DNA of 8,811 nucleotides from positions 1,994-10,804 of the forward strand of contig QBMP01000143.1 in NCBI GenBank assembly GCA_003242115.1, in the 5' to 3' direction. Origin of the DNA: Phormidesmis priestleyi (GTDB lineage Bacteria; Cyanobacteriota; Cyanobacteriia; Phormidesmidales; Phormidesmidaceae). How positions within the stretch are numbered: position 1 is the first letter of the stretch; each line of letters opens with the position of its first letter. The notes under the pieces were generated by a model. It did no database searches, was not told the origin of the DNA, and saw only the letters and a program-made list of their open reading frames with translations. The translations under genes were made by a program, and so were the position numbers. Shown piece by piece: positions 1-6,396 of the stretch.

Positions 1-724
1 CGGCTCTGCTACGACGCCGATTGAGCTATTTGGCCCAACCCGCTATCAGTGGGACGGCAGCTACTTTGCTGAAGAAATTGAACGCCGAACTCAGCGCTCA
101 ATCGCAGGCGGCGCTTCTTTAGAAGATGCGTACGCTCAAGTTCCTGAGAAGCTAGCTTTTTATGACTATGTGGGTAACAGCCCCGCTAAAGGTGGTTTGT
201 TCCGGGTTGGCCCAATGGACTCTGGAGATGGAATTGCAACGGCTTGGCTAGGCCATCCTGTTTTTCACGATGCAGAAGGCCGCGAACTCTCTGTTCGCCG
301 ACTGCCGAACTTCTTTGAAACCTTCCCTGTGGTCTTGGTCGATAAAGACAGCGTTTTGCGCGCTGATATTCCTTTCCGGCGGGCTGAATCGAAGTACAGC
401 TTTGAGCAGACGGGCGTTGTCGTTGACTTTTACGGCGGTGAGCTAGATGGTCAGCACAAGGCTCAGCTCGGTGAACCGTTTGAATTTGACCGTGAAACGT
501 TGGATTCTGATGGGGTATTTCGCTCTAGCCCTCGTGGTTGGTTTACGTACGGCCATGCGGTCTTTGCGCTGCTGTTCTTCTTCGGGCACATCTGGCATGG
601 CTCCCGCACGCTGTTTAGAGACGTGTTTGCAGGGGTTGATCCTGATTTGTCTCCAGAGCAGGTTGAGTGGGGCTACTACCAGAAGCTAGGTGACCTTTCT
701 ACGAAAGCCGTTAGTAAAAGCTAG
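1..724 (+). CDS. psbB: Photosystem II CP47 chlorophyll apoprotein, C-terminal part
   Basis: This is the 3' part of psbB. It is cut by the left window edge, and the reading frame is open from base 2. CP47 is an inner antenna protein of the photosystem II core; it binds chlorophyll a in the thylakoid membrane and passes excitation to the reaction centre. The visible 240 residues are about half of the usual length of roughly 510. They begin with the conserved [13 protein letters not shown] segment and cover most of the large lumenal loop. The last membrane helix follows, with the histidine-rich stretch [18 protein letters not shown], whose histidines match the chlorophyll ligands of helix VI. 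The cytoplasmic end carries the family motif [13 protein letters not shown] at 170 is internal and is not the start. The final residues (KAVSKS) differ from the usual ending. A 13-bp tandem duplication covers the stop codon. psbT follows on the same strand. Confidence 0.97.
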   Translation, partial: GSATTPIELFGPTRYQWDGSYFAEEIERRTQRSIAGGASLEDAYAQVPEKLAFYDYVGNSPAKGGLFRVGPMDSGDGIATAWLGHPVFHDAEGRELSVRRLPNFFETFPVVLVDKDSVLRADIPFRRAESKYSFEQTGVVVDFYGGELDGQHKAQLGEPFEFDRETLDSDGVFRSSPRGWFTYGHAVFALLFFFGHIWHGSRTLFRDVFAGVDPDLSPEQVEWGYYQKLGDLSTKAVSKS

Positions 725-743
725 TAGTAAAAGCTAGCTTTTA
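712..743 (+). repeat. 13-bp tandem duplication over the psbB stop codon, forming a hairpin
   Basis: TAGTAAAAGCTAG occurs twice back to back (712-724 and 725-737). The first copy contains the psbB stop codon TAG (722-724), and the second begins with another in-frame TAG. The second copy continues into a 16-bp perfect palindrome (728-743). RNA bases 715-724 can pair perfectly with 734-743 around a 9-base loop. The stem is A/T-rich and has no long T-run after it, so it is more likely an mRNA 3'-end or stability element, or a slippage scar, than a strong terminator. Confidence 0.7.
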
Positions 744-754
744 GCCTTTGGGTG

Positions 755-813
755 TGGTGGTCAGAAAGTGATAGAACCTGCTTGGGTAATGTCGCTTTTG
801 ACCGCCATTGGCG
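755..813 (+). other. Inverted repeats in the psbB-psbT spacer
   Basis: Between psbB and psbT, bases 755-763 can pair with 799-807 (nine pairs, one G-U) around a loop of 35 bases. The right arm overlaps a short inverted repeat CGCCATTGGCG (803-813) with a one-base centre. No T-run follows. These could be an mRNA processing or stability structure in the psbB-psbT transcript, or a protein-binding site. I see no gene in the spacer, and the promoter-like motifs upstream of psbT are too weak to call. Confidence 0.3.
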
Positions 814-906
814 CTTTGCAGCATCGTCAGAATGGTTGCTTCAGAGAAACGATGAGTTTGATACACTTAATAGATAAATAGATATGTTCTTCATTGGAAA
901 CGAAAC

Positions 907-1005
907 ATGGAAGCTGTTGCCTACATTTTGATTTTCACTTTAATTATTGGGACTTTGTTTTTTGCGATTGCTTTTCGCGAACCCCCCAAAATTACCAAAG
1001 ACTAG
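907..1005 (+). CDS. psbT: Photosystem II reaction centre protein T
   Basis: This 32-residue gene encodes PsbT, a single-helix subunit of the photosystem II core located near the dimer interface. It contributes to dimer stability and to repair after light damage. The protein starts [12 protein letters not shown], runs as one hydrophobic helix to about residue 23, and ends with the family signature AFREPPKI followed by TKD. Length and both ends match cyanobacterial PsbT. The ATG is preceded by a weak Shine-Dalgarno-like GGAAA (896-900). It lies 182 bp after psbB on the same strand, the usual cyanobacterial neighbour. A terminator-like hairpin follows about 120 bp downstream. Substitutions such as TLIIG in the middle of the helix are conservative and do not suggest loss of function. 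Confidence 0.95.
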   Translation: MEAVAYILIFTLIIGTLFFAIAFREPPKITKD

Positions 1006-1124
1006 ATAATTTGCTTTCTGATCTGACGATAATTCGCTGGCTTTTTTGACTTTTACAGCTGATACAGTTGGGAATTAACTTAGCTGATAGCGGCTGTCGA
1101 GCGATCGCCACACGATAAACAAAG

Positions 1125-1179
1125 CAAGGGTTCGGTTACCATCAGGAGCAGGTGGGCCGAGCCCTTGATTTTTTATTTT
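1125..1179 (+). terminator. Rho-independent terminator after psbB-psbT
   Basis: CAAGGGTTCGG (1125-1135) pairs with CCGAGCCCTTG (1157-1167), giving 11 base pairs with one G-U. A T-rich tract (ATTTTTTATTTT, 1168-1179) follows directly. The 21-base loop can fold further through ACC (1138-1140) and GGT (1151-1153). It sits between psbT and nrdR, so photosystem II transcripts probably end here and nrdR is transcribed largely on its own. Confidence 0.75.
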
Positions 1180-1274
1180 GGGGGTGAATCGGCCTCTGTT
1201 TTTTGTGACGGCAGTTTTTGAATGGGCCGTTTTGTCGTAACGTTGTGCCATTAGGGAAAGCGAGGCCCCAGCCC

Positions 1275-1832
1275 ATGCAGTGTCCATTTTGCCAACATCC
1301 TAACAACCGCGTTTTAGAATCTCGATCAGCAGAATCGGATCGCAGCATTCGCCGCCGCCGTGAGTGCATGAACTGCGAGCGCCGATTTACCACCTATGAA
1401 CGAATTGAATATGTGCCGGTAACGGTGCTAAAGCGAGGCGGCGATCGCGAATCTTTTGATCGCTCCAAGCTATTGCGCGGTATCGTTACCGCCTGCGAAA
1501 AAACCGGCGTCAGCCCCCATGCCATTGAGCTACTGGTCGATGAAATAGAAGCTGACATCCAGCAAAAAGCCGTCAAAGAAGTCACCAGCGAAGAAATTGG
1601 TGAACGGGTGCTCAATCGATTGCAGCGGCTCAGCGAAGTAGCCTACGTTCGCTTTGCCTCGGTGTACCGCCAGTTTCAGGGCATTCGCGACTTTACCGAA
1701 ACGATGAGCCAGCTCGAAAGTCAGCTTGAAAACGACGATGACGCCCTGACGCTTCCACCGTCGGCTGAGGCTTTTACAAGCCCAAAAAACCTGTCAGCGA
1801 ATCCTGGGCTAACCCTGCCGGTAAAGGCGTAG
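1275..1832 (+). CDS. nrdR: Transcriptional repressor NrdR
   Basis: NrdR represses ribonucleotide reductase genes by sensing ATP and dATP levels and binding paired NrdR boxes in their promoters. The 185-residue protein begins [18 protein letters not shown] zinc ribbon is formed by Cys3, Cys6, Cys31 and Cys34, with the basic run RRRR at 26-29 and the motif RRFTTYE (36-42). An ATP-cone domain follows from about 46 to 136, including the family-typical segment [14 protein letters not shown]. The last 35-40 residues are a low-conservation tail rich in acidic residues and prolines, so the protein is longer than the roughly 150 residues of enterobacterial NrdR. I chose ATG 1275 over the in-frame TTG at 1218 because it places the zinc ribbon at the extreme N-terminus as in the family. 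GAGG (1262-1265) also sits nine bases upstream. No reductase gene is nearby. Confidence 0.96.
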   Translation: MQCPFCQHPNNRVLESRSAESDRSIRRRRECMNCERRFTTYERIEYVPVTVLKRGGDRESFDRSKLLRGIVTACEKTGVSPHAIELLVDEIEADIQQKAVKEVTSEEIGERVLNRLQRLSEVAYVRFASVYRQFQGIRDFTETMSQLESQLENDDDALTLPPSAEAFTSPKNLSANPGLTLPVKA

Positions 1833-2162
1833 AGTCAGCTGCTGTAAACCGCTTTAAGCACAGACATTACCTCAAACGGAGCCTCAAATAATTGAGTGGC
1901 TTTTAGCTGCTTTTTGGTCTATCATTAATAGTCTTGTGACATCAGACCTGAAAGAATAAAGCTCTTTCCCTCTTATAAATTTGTCCTGCCAATTTTGGTA
2001 GAGCCCTTTCTCTGGGTTCTTAGTAAGGATTTACAAGCGGTGCGCGCGCTGTTTCATTTGCAGCCACGGGTTTTTAATCTTGACCCTTGATTTGTAAATG
2101 GCGACTGTGTGCTCGCGAGGTGTTCACTCGTTCACGGAGAAAAACTGTAGGAAACATCTAGC
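1833..2162 (+). other. Non-coding stretch between nrdR and rpsA, probable rpsA leader
   Basis: No convincing gene is present in these 330 bases on either strand. The left part holds a weak terminator-like hairpin (1880-1904) after nrdR. A TATAAA box (1974-1979) is a possible -10 element, though no good -35 lies at the right distance. If it is used, the rpsA mRNA would have a leader of roughly 175 bases. That leader could form a small hairpin (2001-2006 with 2014-2019, one G-U). A GTTCAC direct repeat and the palindrome CTCGCGAG (2112-2119) are also present. The rpsA Shine-Dalgarno is AGGA (2149-2152), ten bases before the ATG. Leader-mediated control of S1 synthesis is known in enterobacteria; applying it here is inference. 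Confidence 0.4.
1880..1904 (+). terminator. Weak candidate terminator after nrdR
   Basis: AGC-CTCAA (1880-1887) can pair with TTGAG-(TG)-GCT (1892-1901) around an ATAA loop, with a two-base bulge. TTTT follows, and a second T-run lies about ten bases further on. The position, about 50 bases after the nrdR stop, suits termination, but the stem is imperfect and A/T-rich. Confidence 0.4.
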
Positions 2163-3233
2163 ATGGCCAACCCGGACACCAAAAATACTGACCAAACTAT
2201 TGACATTGGTTTTACACATGAGGACTTTGCCGCCCTTTTAGACCAGTACGACTATAACTTCAACCCTGGCGACATCGTGCCTGGTACGGTGTTCAGCATC
2301 GAGCCTCGGGGAGCTTTGATCGATATTGGCGCTAAAACGGCTGCCTATCTCCCCATCCAGGAGATGTCTATTAATCGGGTAGAGGGCGCTGAAGAAGTTT
2401 TGCAGTCTAACGAGACTCGCGAGTTTTTCATTCTGACTGACGATAACGAAGATGGTCAGCTCACGCTTTCGATCCGTCGAATTGAGTACATGCGGGCGTG
2501 GGAGCGGGTGCGTCAGCTTCAGCAAGAAGACGCTACGGTGCGATCGCTCGTATTTGCTACGAACCGAGGTGGTGCGTTAGTTCGCATTGAAGGGCTGCGT
2601 GGATTCATTCCAGGCTCTCACATCAGCACTCGCAAGCCCAAAGAAGATTTGGTTGGTGAAGAGCTGCCGTTGAAATTTTTGGAAGTAGATGAAGAGCGCA
2701 ACCGCCTTGTACTGAGCCATCGTCGGGCGCTAGTTGAGCGTAAGATGAACGGCTTGCAGGTGAGCGAAGTTGTGATTGGTACGGTTCGCGGACTCAAGCC
2801 TTACGGTGCATTTATTGATATCGGCGGCGTCAGCGGCTTACTGCACATCTCCGAAATCTCTCATGACCATATTGATACGCCCAACTCGGTGCTCAATGTG
2901 AATGACGAAATCAAGGTGATGATTATTGATCTCGATGCTGAGCGAGGCCGGATTTCGCTATCGACTAAACAGCTTGAGCCAGAGCCGGGAGACATGGTGA
3001 AGAATCCTGACCTGGTGTACGAAAAAGCTGAAGAAATGGCTGAGCGCTACCGCGAACAGCTGCGTCAAAAGGCTTTGGGTGAATCGGGAGAAGCTAGCGA
3101 ATCAGATGATGAATTAGATGAATTAGATCAAGCAGGCGAATCTGGTGAATCAGGCGAATCAGGCGAATCAGGCGAATCAGGTGAGTCAGGTGAATATGCG
3201 ACCAATGAGGACGCACTAGCTGCTGTAGATTAA
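2163..3233 (+). CDS. rpsA: 30S ribosomal protein S1
   Basis: S1 binds mRNA on the small ribosomal subunit and helps initiate translation. The 356-residue protein has three S1 (OB-fold) domains, at about 35-106, 120-187 and 201-270. Each carries the recognisable core (PGDIVPGTV...RGALIDIG; RGGALVRIEGLRGFIP; IGTVRGLKPYGAFIDIGG...GLLHISE). Three domains fit the short cyanobacterial and chloroplast S1, not the six-domain enterobacterial form. After a charged helix (about 282-304) comes an acidic, low-complexity tail. It has a DEL repeat (316-321) and six Gly-Glu-Ser repeats (325-342) encoded by a 9-bp tandem repeat. ATG 2163 has AGGA ten bases upstream. The gene is flanked by a long leader and a strong terminator, so it is probably a single-gene transcript. 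It holds only one HIP1 site (2540-2547). Confidence 0.95.
   Translation: MANPDTKNTDQTIDIGFTHEDFAALLDQYDYNFNPGDIVPGTVFSIEPRGALIDIGAKTAAYLPIQEMSINRVEGAEEVLQSNETREFFILTDDNEDGQLTLSIRRIEYMRAWERVRQLQQEDATVRSLVFATNRGGALVRIEGLRGFIPGSHISTRKPKEDLVGEELPLKFLEVDEERNRLVLSHRRALVERKMNGLQVSEVVIGTVRGLKPYGAFIDIGGVSGLLHISEISHDHIDTPNSVLNVNDEIKVMIIDLDAERGRISLSTKQLEPEPGDMVKNPDLVYEKAEEMAERYREQLRQKALGESGEASESDDELDELDQAGESGESGESGESGESGESGEYATNEDALAAVD
3135..3194 (+). repeat. 9-bp tandem repeat encoding Gly-Glu-Ser in the rpsA tail
   Basis: Six complete 9-bp units run from 3135 to 3188, followed by a partial unit (GGTGAA, 3189-3194). Three consecutive units (3153-3179) are identical (GGCGAATCA) and the outer ones differ by one or two bases. 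The frame is kept, so each unit adds one GES. Identical DNA units, not just identical amino acids, point to recent slippage or unequal recombination. A smaller GATGAATTA doublet lies just upstream (about 3109-3126). Confidence 0.9.
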
Positions 3234-3285
3234 TCGAATCCGTTGTGGTGATCTGAGCTTTCTGAGCTTACAGTCGGTAAAAATT

Positions 3286-3323
3286 AGAGAAGGGAAAAAG
3301 TGTTGATGCTTCTTCCCTTTTTT
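3286..3323 (+). terminator. Rho-independent terminator after rpsA
   Basis: The arm 3286-3300 (core AAGGGAA) pairs with 3309-3323 (core TTCCCTT) around an 8-base loop, with one A-C mismatch and two G-U pairs. The right arm ends in six T residues (3318-3323). The A-rich left side means it could also terminate leftward transcription, but no leftward gene is seen. It separates rpsA from the HAD gene. Confidence 0.8.
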
Positions 3324-3387
3324 AATGGATAGTATTTTTATTTCCTCATTTGCTCTCCTATTTGACCTCTCAATGGAGTGACTCAAT

Positions 3388-4218
3388 ATGGCGACTGTGC
3401 GCTGTCCGGCACATACGTTTGAAAATATTCAGGCGGTGATTTTTGACAAAGACGGGACTTTGGCGAATGTAGAGGCTTATTTAATTCGGTTAGGAGAAGT
3501 GCGATCGCAGCTAACCGCCCTTCAAATTCCGGCCCCACAAGCCCAACAGGATGCGTTACAAAGCAGCTTCCTAACTGCCTTTGGCCTAAAAAACGGCGCG
3601 ATCGCTCCAGCCGGACTACTCGCAGTCGGCAGTCGTCACGAAAACGAAATAGCCCTAGCCGCCTACATCGCCGCGACCGGAATAGGATGGATAGCGGCCC
3701 TAGCGCTTGTGCAAACGGCTTTTCAGCAGGCAGACAAAGTTTTGAGCCCCAAAGTCACTCAGACGCCCCTTTTGCCAGGTGTACTGTCACTATTGCAGCA
3801 GCTAGAGCAGGCAGGCGTCCAATCGGTTATCCTTTCCGCCGATACTCATCACGAAGTGGCTGCTTTTGTCCAGCACTATCAGCTCACAGAAATTAGCTGG
3901 TATCGCGGTGCTAGCGCCAATAGCCTACCTAAGACGCATCCTGATGCGCTGAAATCAGCCTGTGAAGCGCTCAATGTGCGGCCCGATCAAACCCTGGTAA
4001 TCGGTGATTCGGCAGCCGATTTGGCTTTGGCGCATCAAGGCAGTGCGCGCTTTTTGGGGATGACGGGCGGATGGAAACAGCCGCCTCACATCAGTGCTCC
4101 TGCCAATACTCTTGACGGTGCTCCTAACAGTGCCTCTGATACATCGGCTATATCGGCTCATTCTGATTTGGCCGTTGCCAGCACATCAAGCCTGAGACAG
4201 GTTGAATGTTTCAAGTAG
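3388..4218 (+). CDS. HAD-superfamily hydrolase (phosphatase-like)
   Basis: This 276-residue protein has the four HAD motifs in order. Motif I is FDKDGTL with nucleophile Asp20 and acid/base Asp22. Motif II is Ser150 in VILSAD, motif III is Lys182, and motif IV is GDSAAD with Asp207 and Asp211. The stretch between motifs I and II (about 26-140) is mainly alpha-helical in composition and would be a C1-type cap, as in phosphoglycolate phosphatase and related subfamily I enzymes. It is probably a cytoplasmic magnesium-dependent phosphatase, but the substrate cannot be named from sequence. The last 45 or so residues (from about 231) are rich in Ser, Ala, Asp and Pro and lie beyond the normal Rossmann fold. 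GGAG (3375-3378) is nine bases before the ATG. It lies between the rpsA terminator and the metK leader, and carries two HIP1 sites (3501, 3598). Confidence 0.88.
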   Translation: MATVRCPAHTFENIQAVIFDKDGTLANVEAYLIRLGEVRSQLTALQIPAPQAQQDALQSSFLTAFGLKNGAIAPAGLLAVGSRHENEIALAAYIAATGIGWIAALALVQTAFQQADKVLSPKVTQTPLLPGVLSLLQQLEQAGVQSVILSADTHHEVAAFVQHYQLTEISWYRGASANSLPKTHPDALKSACEALNVRPDQTLVIGDSAADLALAHQGSARFLGMTGGWKQPPHISAPANTLDGAPNSASDTSAISAHSDLAVASTSSLRQVECFK

Positions 4219-4231
4219 ATCTATATCAATT

Positions 4232-4256
4232 CTTTAGATTGGTGGATGATCTAAAG
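4232..4256 (+). other. Inverted repeat after the HAD gene
   Basis: CTTTAGAT (4232-4239) and ATCTAAAG (4249-4256) form a perfect 8-bp stem with a 9-base loop, 13 bases after the HAD stop. It is followed by TGGGG, not T residues, so it is not a classical intrinsic terminator. It may stabilise the 3' end of the HAD transcript, or be a protein-binding site upstream of metK. Confidence 0.4.
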
Positions 4257-4358
4257 TGGGGAATACTCAAAGCTGAGAAAGTTTGATTAGGACTCAGATA
4301 CCCTATTGTTACTGTATGCTTGGCAGCGAGTGAACCCAAGTGATGAGTTGCAGTCATT

Positions 4359-4397
4359 AGGCCAATAGGTCAATAGCAATTGGCCTTCAATGGCTAT
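4359..4397 (+). promoter_or_regulatory. Overlapping hairpins in the putative metK leader
   Basis: AGGCCAAT (4359-4366) pairs perfectly with ATTGGCCT (4379-4386). ATAGC (4373-4377), lying in that loop, can pair with GCTAT (4393-4397). The two helices cross, so they would form a pseudoknot or exclude each other. A nested arrangement of this kind within 115 bases of a metK start is suggestive of leader control. I do not recognise any known SAM-riboswitch core, and the short helices may be chance. Confidence 0.3.
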
Positions 4398-4457
4398 CAA
4401 AGTGCAGGTTTATGGCGCATTTTGGAAAACTTAGTATTGTTGAATATTTAAAGGTGA

Positions 4458-4464
4458 AAGGAGG
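4458..4464 (+). promoter_or_regulatory. Perfect Shine-Dalgarno site that fixes the metK TTG start
   Basis: AAGGAGG is a full match to the anti-Shine-Dalgarno sequence and ends eight bases before TTG 4473. An in-frame stop TAG at 4467-4469 rules out any start further upstream. The next in-frame ATG is more than 100 codons inside the conserved protein. The TTG is therefore the only sensible start. Confidence 0.85.
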
Positions 4465-4472
4465 ATTAGCTT

Positions 4473-5735
4473 TTGTCTCGCCGCTACCTATTTACGTCAG
4501 AGTCAGTTACAGAGGGCCATCCCGATAAAATTTGCGATCAGATTTCTGACACCATTCTAGATACGGTGCTGGCGCTCGATCCGAGTAGTCGAGTTGCGGC
4601 CGAGGTCGTTGTGAACACGGGGCTGGTGATCGTCACTGGCGAAATCACCTCAACGGCGACAGTTAACTTTGTCAAAGTTATTCGCCAAAAAATTGCTGAA
4701 ATTGGCTACATCGATCCCAAAAACAATGGATTTTCGTGCGATAGCTGCTCTGTGCTGATTGCTTTGGATGAGCAGTCATCTGACATTGCCCAGGGGGTCG
4801 ATCAAGCGCAAGAAACCCGTGAGCAAACTAGCGATGAGCGGTGGGATGCGATTGGTGCGGGCGATCAGGGTTTGATGTTTGGCTTTGCCTGCAATGAAAC
4901 GCCTGAGCTGATGCCTTTACCGATTAGCTTGGCCCACCGGATTTCTTATCGGCTAGCTGGGGTAAGAAAGAGCGGTGAGCTGGCTTACCTGGGCCCCGAT
5001 GGCAAAACTCAAGTCACGGTCGAGTATGAAGACGGTAAGCCAGTTGGGATTGACACAATTTTGGTGTCTACTCAGCACACCGAGACCATTGGCGAATTGA
5101 GCAGTAATGAAGACGTGCAGGCCAAGATTAGGCAAGACCTTTGGAAAGCAGTGGTGCTACCGGCTTTTGCTGGCTTGGCATTGCAGCCTTCAGAAAAAAC
5201 GCGCTTTTTAGTCAACCCGACCGGCAAGTTTGTGATTGGTGGGCCTCAAGGAGATTCGGGGCTGACTGGACGCAAAATTATTGTGGATACTTACGGGGGC
5301 TATTCGCGTCATGGCGGCGGCGCTTTTTCGGGGAAAGACCCTACTAAGGTGGATCGCAGTGCGGCTTATGCCTGCCGGTATGTGGCTAAAAACATTGTGG
5401 CGGCTGGTCTGGCTGATAAGTGTGAAGTTCAGCTTAGCTATGCGATTGGGGTGGCGAGGCCGACGAGCGTTTTTGTAGAAACCTTTGGCACGGGCACCAT
5501 TGACGATGACAAGCTGCTGGATTTGATCAACGAACATTTTGAGCTGCGGCCTGCGGGCATTATTGAAACCTTTAACCTGTGCGGTTTGCCTAAAGAGCGC
5601 AATGGCCGGTTTTATCAGGATGTGGCGGCCTATGGTCACTTTGGCCGCGATGATCTGGATTTACCCTGGGAGAAGACGGATAAGGTTGCAGCGCTCAAGG
5701 CGGCGGCGACTGAGCGGACGGCTGTTGGCGTTTAG
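4473..5735 (+). CDS. metK: S-adenosylmethionine synthetase
   Basis: MetK makes S-adenosylmethionine from methionine and ATP, releasing phosphate and pyrophosphate. The product supplies methyl groups, including those for chlorophyll, cobalamin and quinone synthesis. The 420-residue protein has the N-terminal motif [18 protein letters not shown]. Signature 1 is [10 protein letters not shown] (128-137), and signature 2, the phosphate-binding loop, is GGGAFSGKD (281-289) followed by [10 protein letters not shown]. All three domains are present and length fits cyanobacterial MetK. The start is TTG, not ATG, behind a perfect Shine-Dalgarno, with an in-frame stop between the two. The upstream spacer of 254 bp contains inverted repeats that might regulate expression. 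A strong terminator follows. There is no HIP1 site in the gene, unlike the genes to its right. Confidence 0.97.
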   Translation: MSRRYLFTSESVTEGHPDKICDQISDTILDTVLALDPSSRVAAEVVVNTGLVIVTGEITSTATVNFVKVIRQKIAEIGYIDPKNNGFSCDSCSVLIALDEQSSDIAQGVDQAQETREQTSDERWDAIGAGDQGLMFGFACNETPELMPLPISLAHRISYRLAGVRKSGELAYLGPDGKTQVTVEYEDGKPVGIDTILVSTQHTETIGELSSNEDVQAKIRQDLWKAVVLPAFAGLALQPSEKTRFLVNPTGKFVIGGPQGDSGLTGRKIIVDTYGGYSRHGGGAFSGKDPTKVDRSAAYACRYVAKNIVAAGLADKCEVQLSYAIGVARPTSVFVETFGTGTIDDDKLLDLINEHFELRPAGIIETFNLCGLPKERNGRFYQDVAAYGHFGRDDLDLPWEKTDKVAALKAAATERTAVGV

Positions 5736-5750
5736 CATTAGTTGCCACTA

Positions 5751-5798
5751 TTGGCTTAATAGCTAATTGGCGGCTAATTGGCTTAATGAGCTTAATGA
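5751..5798 (+). repeat. Short interleaved repeats after metK
   Basis: Within 48 bases, TTGGCTTAAT occurs at 5751-5760 and 5778-5787, and GCTAATTGG at 5762-5770 and 5773-5781. GCTTAATGA occurs in tandem at 5781-5789 and 5790-5798. The pattern looks like repeated local slippage between the metK stop and its terminator. No coding function is suggested. Confidence 0.6.
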
Positions 5799-5801
5799 TT
5801 G

Positions 5802-5848
5802 AGGCTCCTCTTTTTCTAATCTAAATTTAGAGTTAGAGGAGCCTTTTT
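5802..5848 (+). terminator. Strong rho-independent terminator after metK
   Basis: AGGCTCCTCT (5802-5811) and AGAGGAGCCT (5835-5844) form a perfect 10-bp stem, and the T-run at 5844-5848 follows. The 23-base loop contains the palindrome CTAAATTTAG (5821-5830), which can fold as an inner helix. It insulates metK from the blaI operon downstream. Confidence 0.85.
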
Positions 5849-5867
5849 GATGTGCTTTTTTGCTTTT

Positions 5868-5919
5868 TTGGGCAGCACTGGCGCTTAGGTATGAAGATTC
5901 GGTGATAGCCTTTAAAGGC
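5868..5919 (+). promoter_or_regulatory. Candidate promoter and operator of the blaI operon
   Basis: A weak -35 (TTGGGC, 5868-5873) and a -10-like TATGAA (5890-5895) are 16 bp apart. This would start transcription near 5902. A perfect 12-bp palindrome, GCCTTTAAAGGC, lies at 5908-5919, which is where a repressor would block the promoter. BlaI-family repressors usually bind palindromes in their own promoter, so autoregulation is plausible. The palindrome does not contain the TACA/TGTA core known from staphylococcal BlaI operators, and 12-bp palindromes are expected about twice by chance in a window this size. Confidence 0.3.
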
Positions 5920-5952
5920 AAGATGCAATGCCTCGACTGGATGGCTTAGTAA

Positions 5953-6396
5953 ATGGCTGCTTTTCCGCCCTACCAACCGCACAATCTCACGTTGGGGCCG
6001 CTGGAAACTGAGATTGTTGAGATTTTGTGGCGGCTGGGGCCGACCTCGGCAACGGCGGTGCATCAGCATATTTTGGCGGATATTGATCGAGAGCTGACCT
6101 ATTCTTCGGTTTCGACGGTGTTGAAACGGCTGATAAAAAAAGGCTGGGTGAGCTGTGAGAAGGTGGCTTTGGCAGAAAAGGGTAAGGGCCGGGTCTATGT
6201 TTGGCGATCGCTTGTTTCTCAACAGCAGGCAACTATTCTCAAAGCCCATGAACAGCTCCATCGGTTTTTAGCGGTCGGATCGCCCGATATTGTGGCGGCT
6301 TTTGCCGATACGCTAGACGATGCGAGTTTGGCGCAGCTAGATGCGATCGCTCAAAAAATTCAGGCCGCGCGACAAGCGAGAGGTCAGCAGCCATGA
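5953..6396 (+). CDS. BlaI/MecI/CopY-family transcriptional repressor
   Basis: The 147-residue protein matches the penicillinase-repressor family. A winged helix-turn-helix domain runs from about 13 to 86 and includes LGPLETEIVEILWRLGP, the recognition-helix region ELTYSSVSTVLKRL (47-60), KKGWV, and the wing KGKGRVYVW (76-84). The C-terminal helices (about 90-145) would form the dimer interface. In this family the linker at around residue 100-118 is where the partner protease cuts; here it reads HRFLAVGSPDIVAAF. An in-frame stop (5950-5952) directly precedes ATG 5953, which fixes the start. No good Shine-Dalgarno is present, only GGATGG. It overlaps the next gene by ATGA, which predicts coupled translation with the M56 protease. 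There is no beta-lactamase or copper gene nearby, so the regulated target is unknown. Two HIP1 sites lie inside. Confidence 0.9.
   Translation: MAAFPPYQPHNLTLGPLETEIVEILWRLGPTSATAVHQHILADIDRELTYSSVSTVLKRLIKKGWVSCEKVALAEKGKGRVYVWRSLVSQQQATILKAHEQLHRFLAVGSPDIVAAFADTLDDASLAQLDAIAQKIQAARQARGQQP

Noticed and set aside
447..689. 80-residue ORF on the + strand inside psbB
   Set aside because: It is an alternative frame of the well-conserved CP47 reading frame and shows no family features.
1218..1274. Longer nrdR using TTG 1218
   Set aside because: It adds 19 unconserved residues before the zinc ribbon; ATG 1275 has GAGG upstream and gives the family N-terminus MQCPFC.
1006..1274. Antisense psbN or a psbH gene next to psbT, as in chloroplasts
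   Set aside because: Neither strand encodes a PsbN-like or PsbH-like peptide here; the antisense ORF at 1075-1287 has no resemblance.
3135..3194. Repeat array read as CRISPR
   Set aside because: The units are 9 bp, contiguous, without spacers and in frame inside a coding sequence.
3228..3245. tRNA T-loop-like sequence (AATCGAATCC)
   Set aside because: No acceptor, D or anticodon stems surround it, and it straddles the rpsA stop codon.
4219..4472. Known SAM riboswitch upstream of metK
   Set aside because: I could not find the conserved core of any SAM riboswitch class I know; only generic inverted repeats are present.
5208..5639. 143-residue antisense ORF within metK
   Set aside because: It lies wholly opposite a conserved gene; the protein has no recognisable domain and reads like a complement of metK codons.
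5833..6261. 142-residue antisense ORF over the blaI start
   Set aside because: It overlaps the metK terminator and the conserved winged-helix coding region; no domain or ribosome site supports it.
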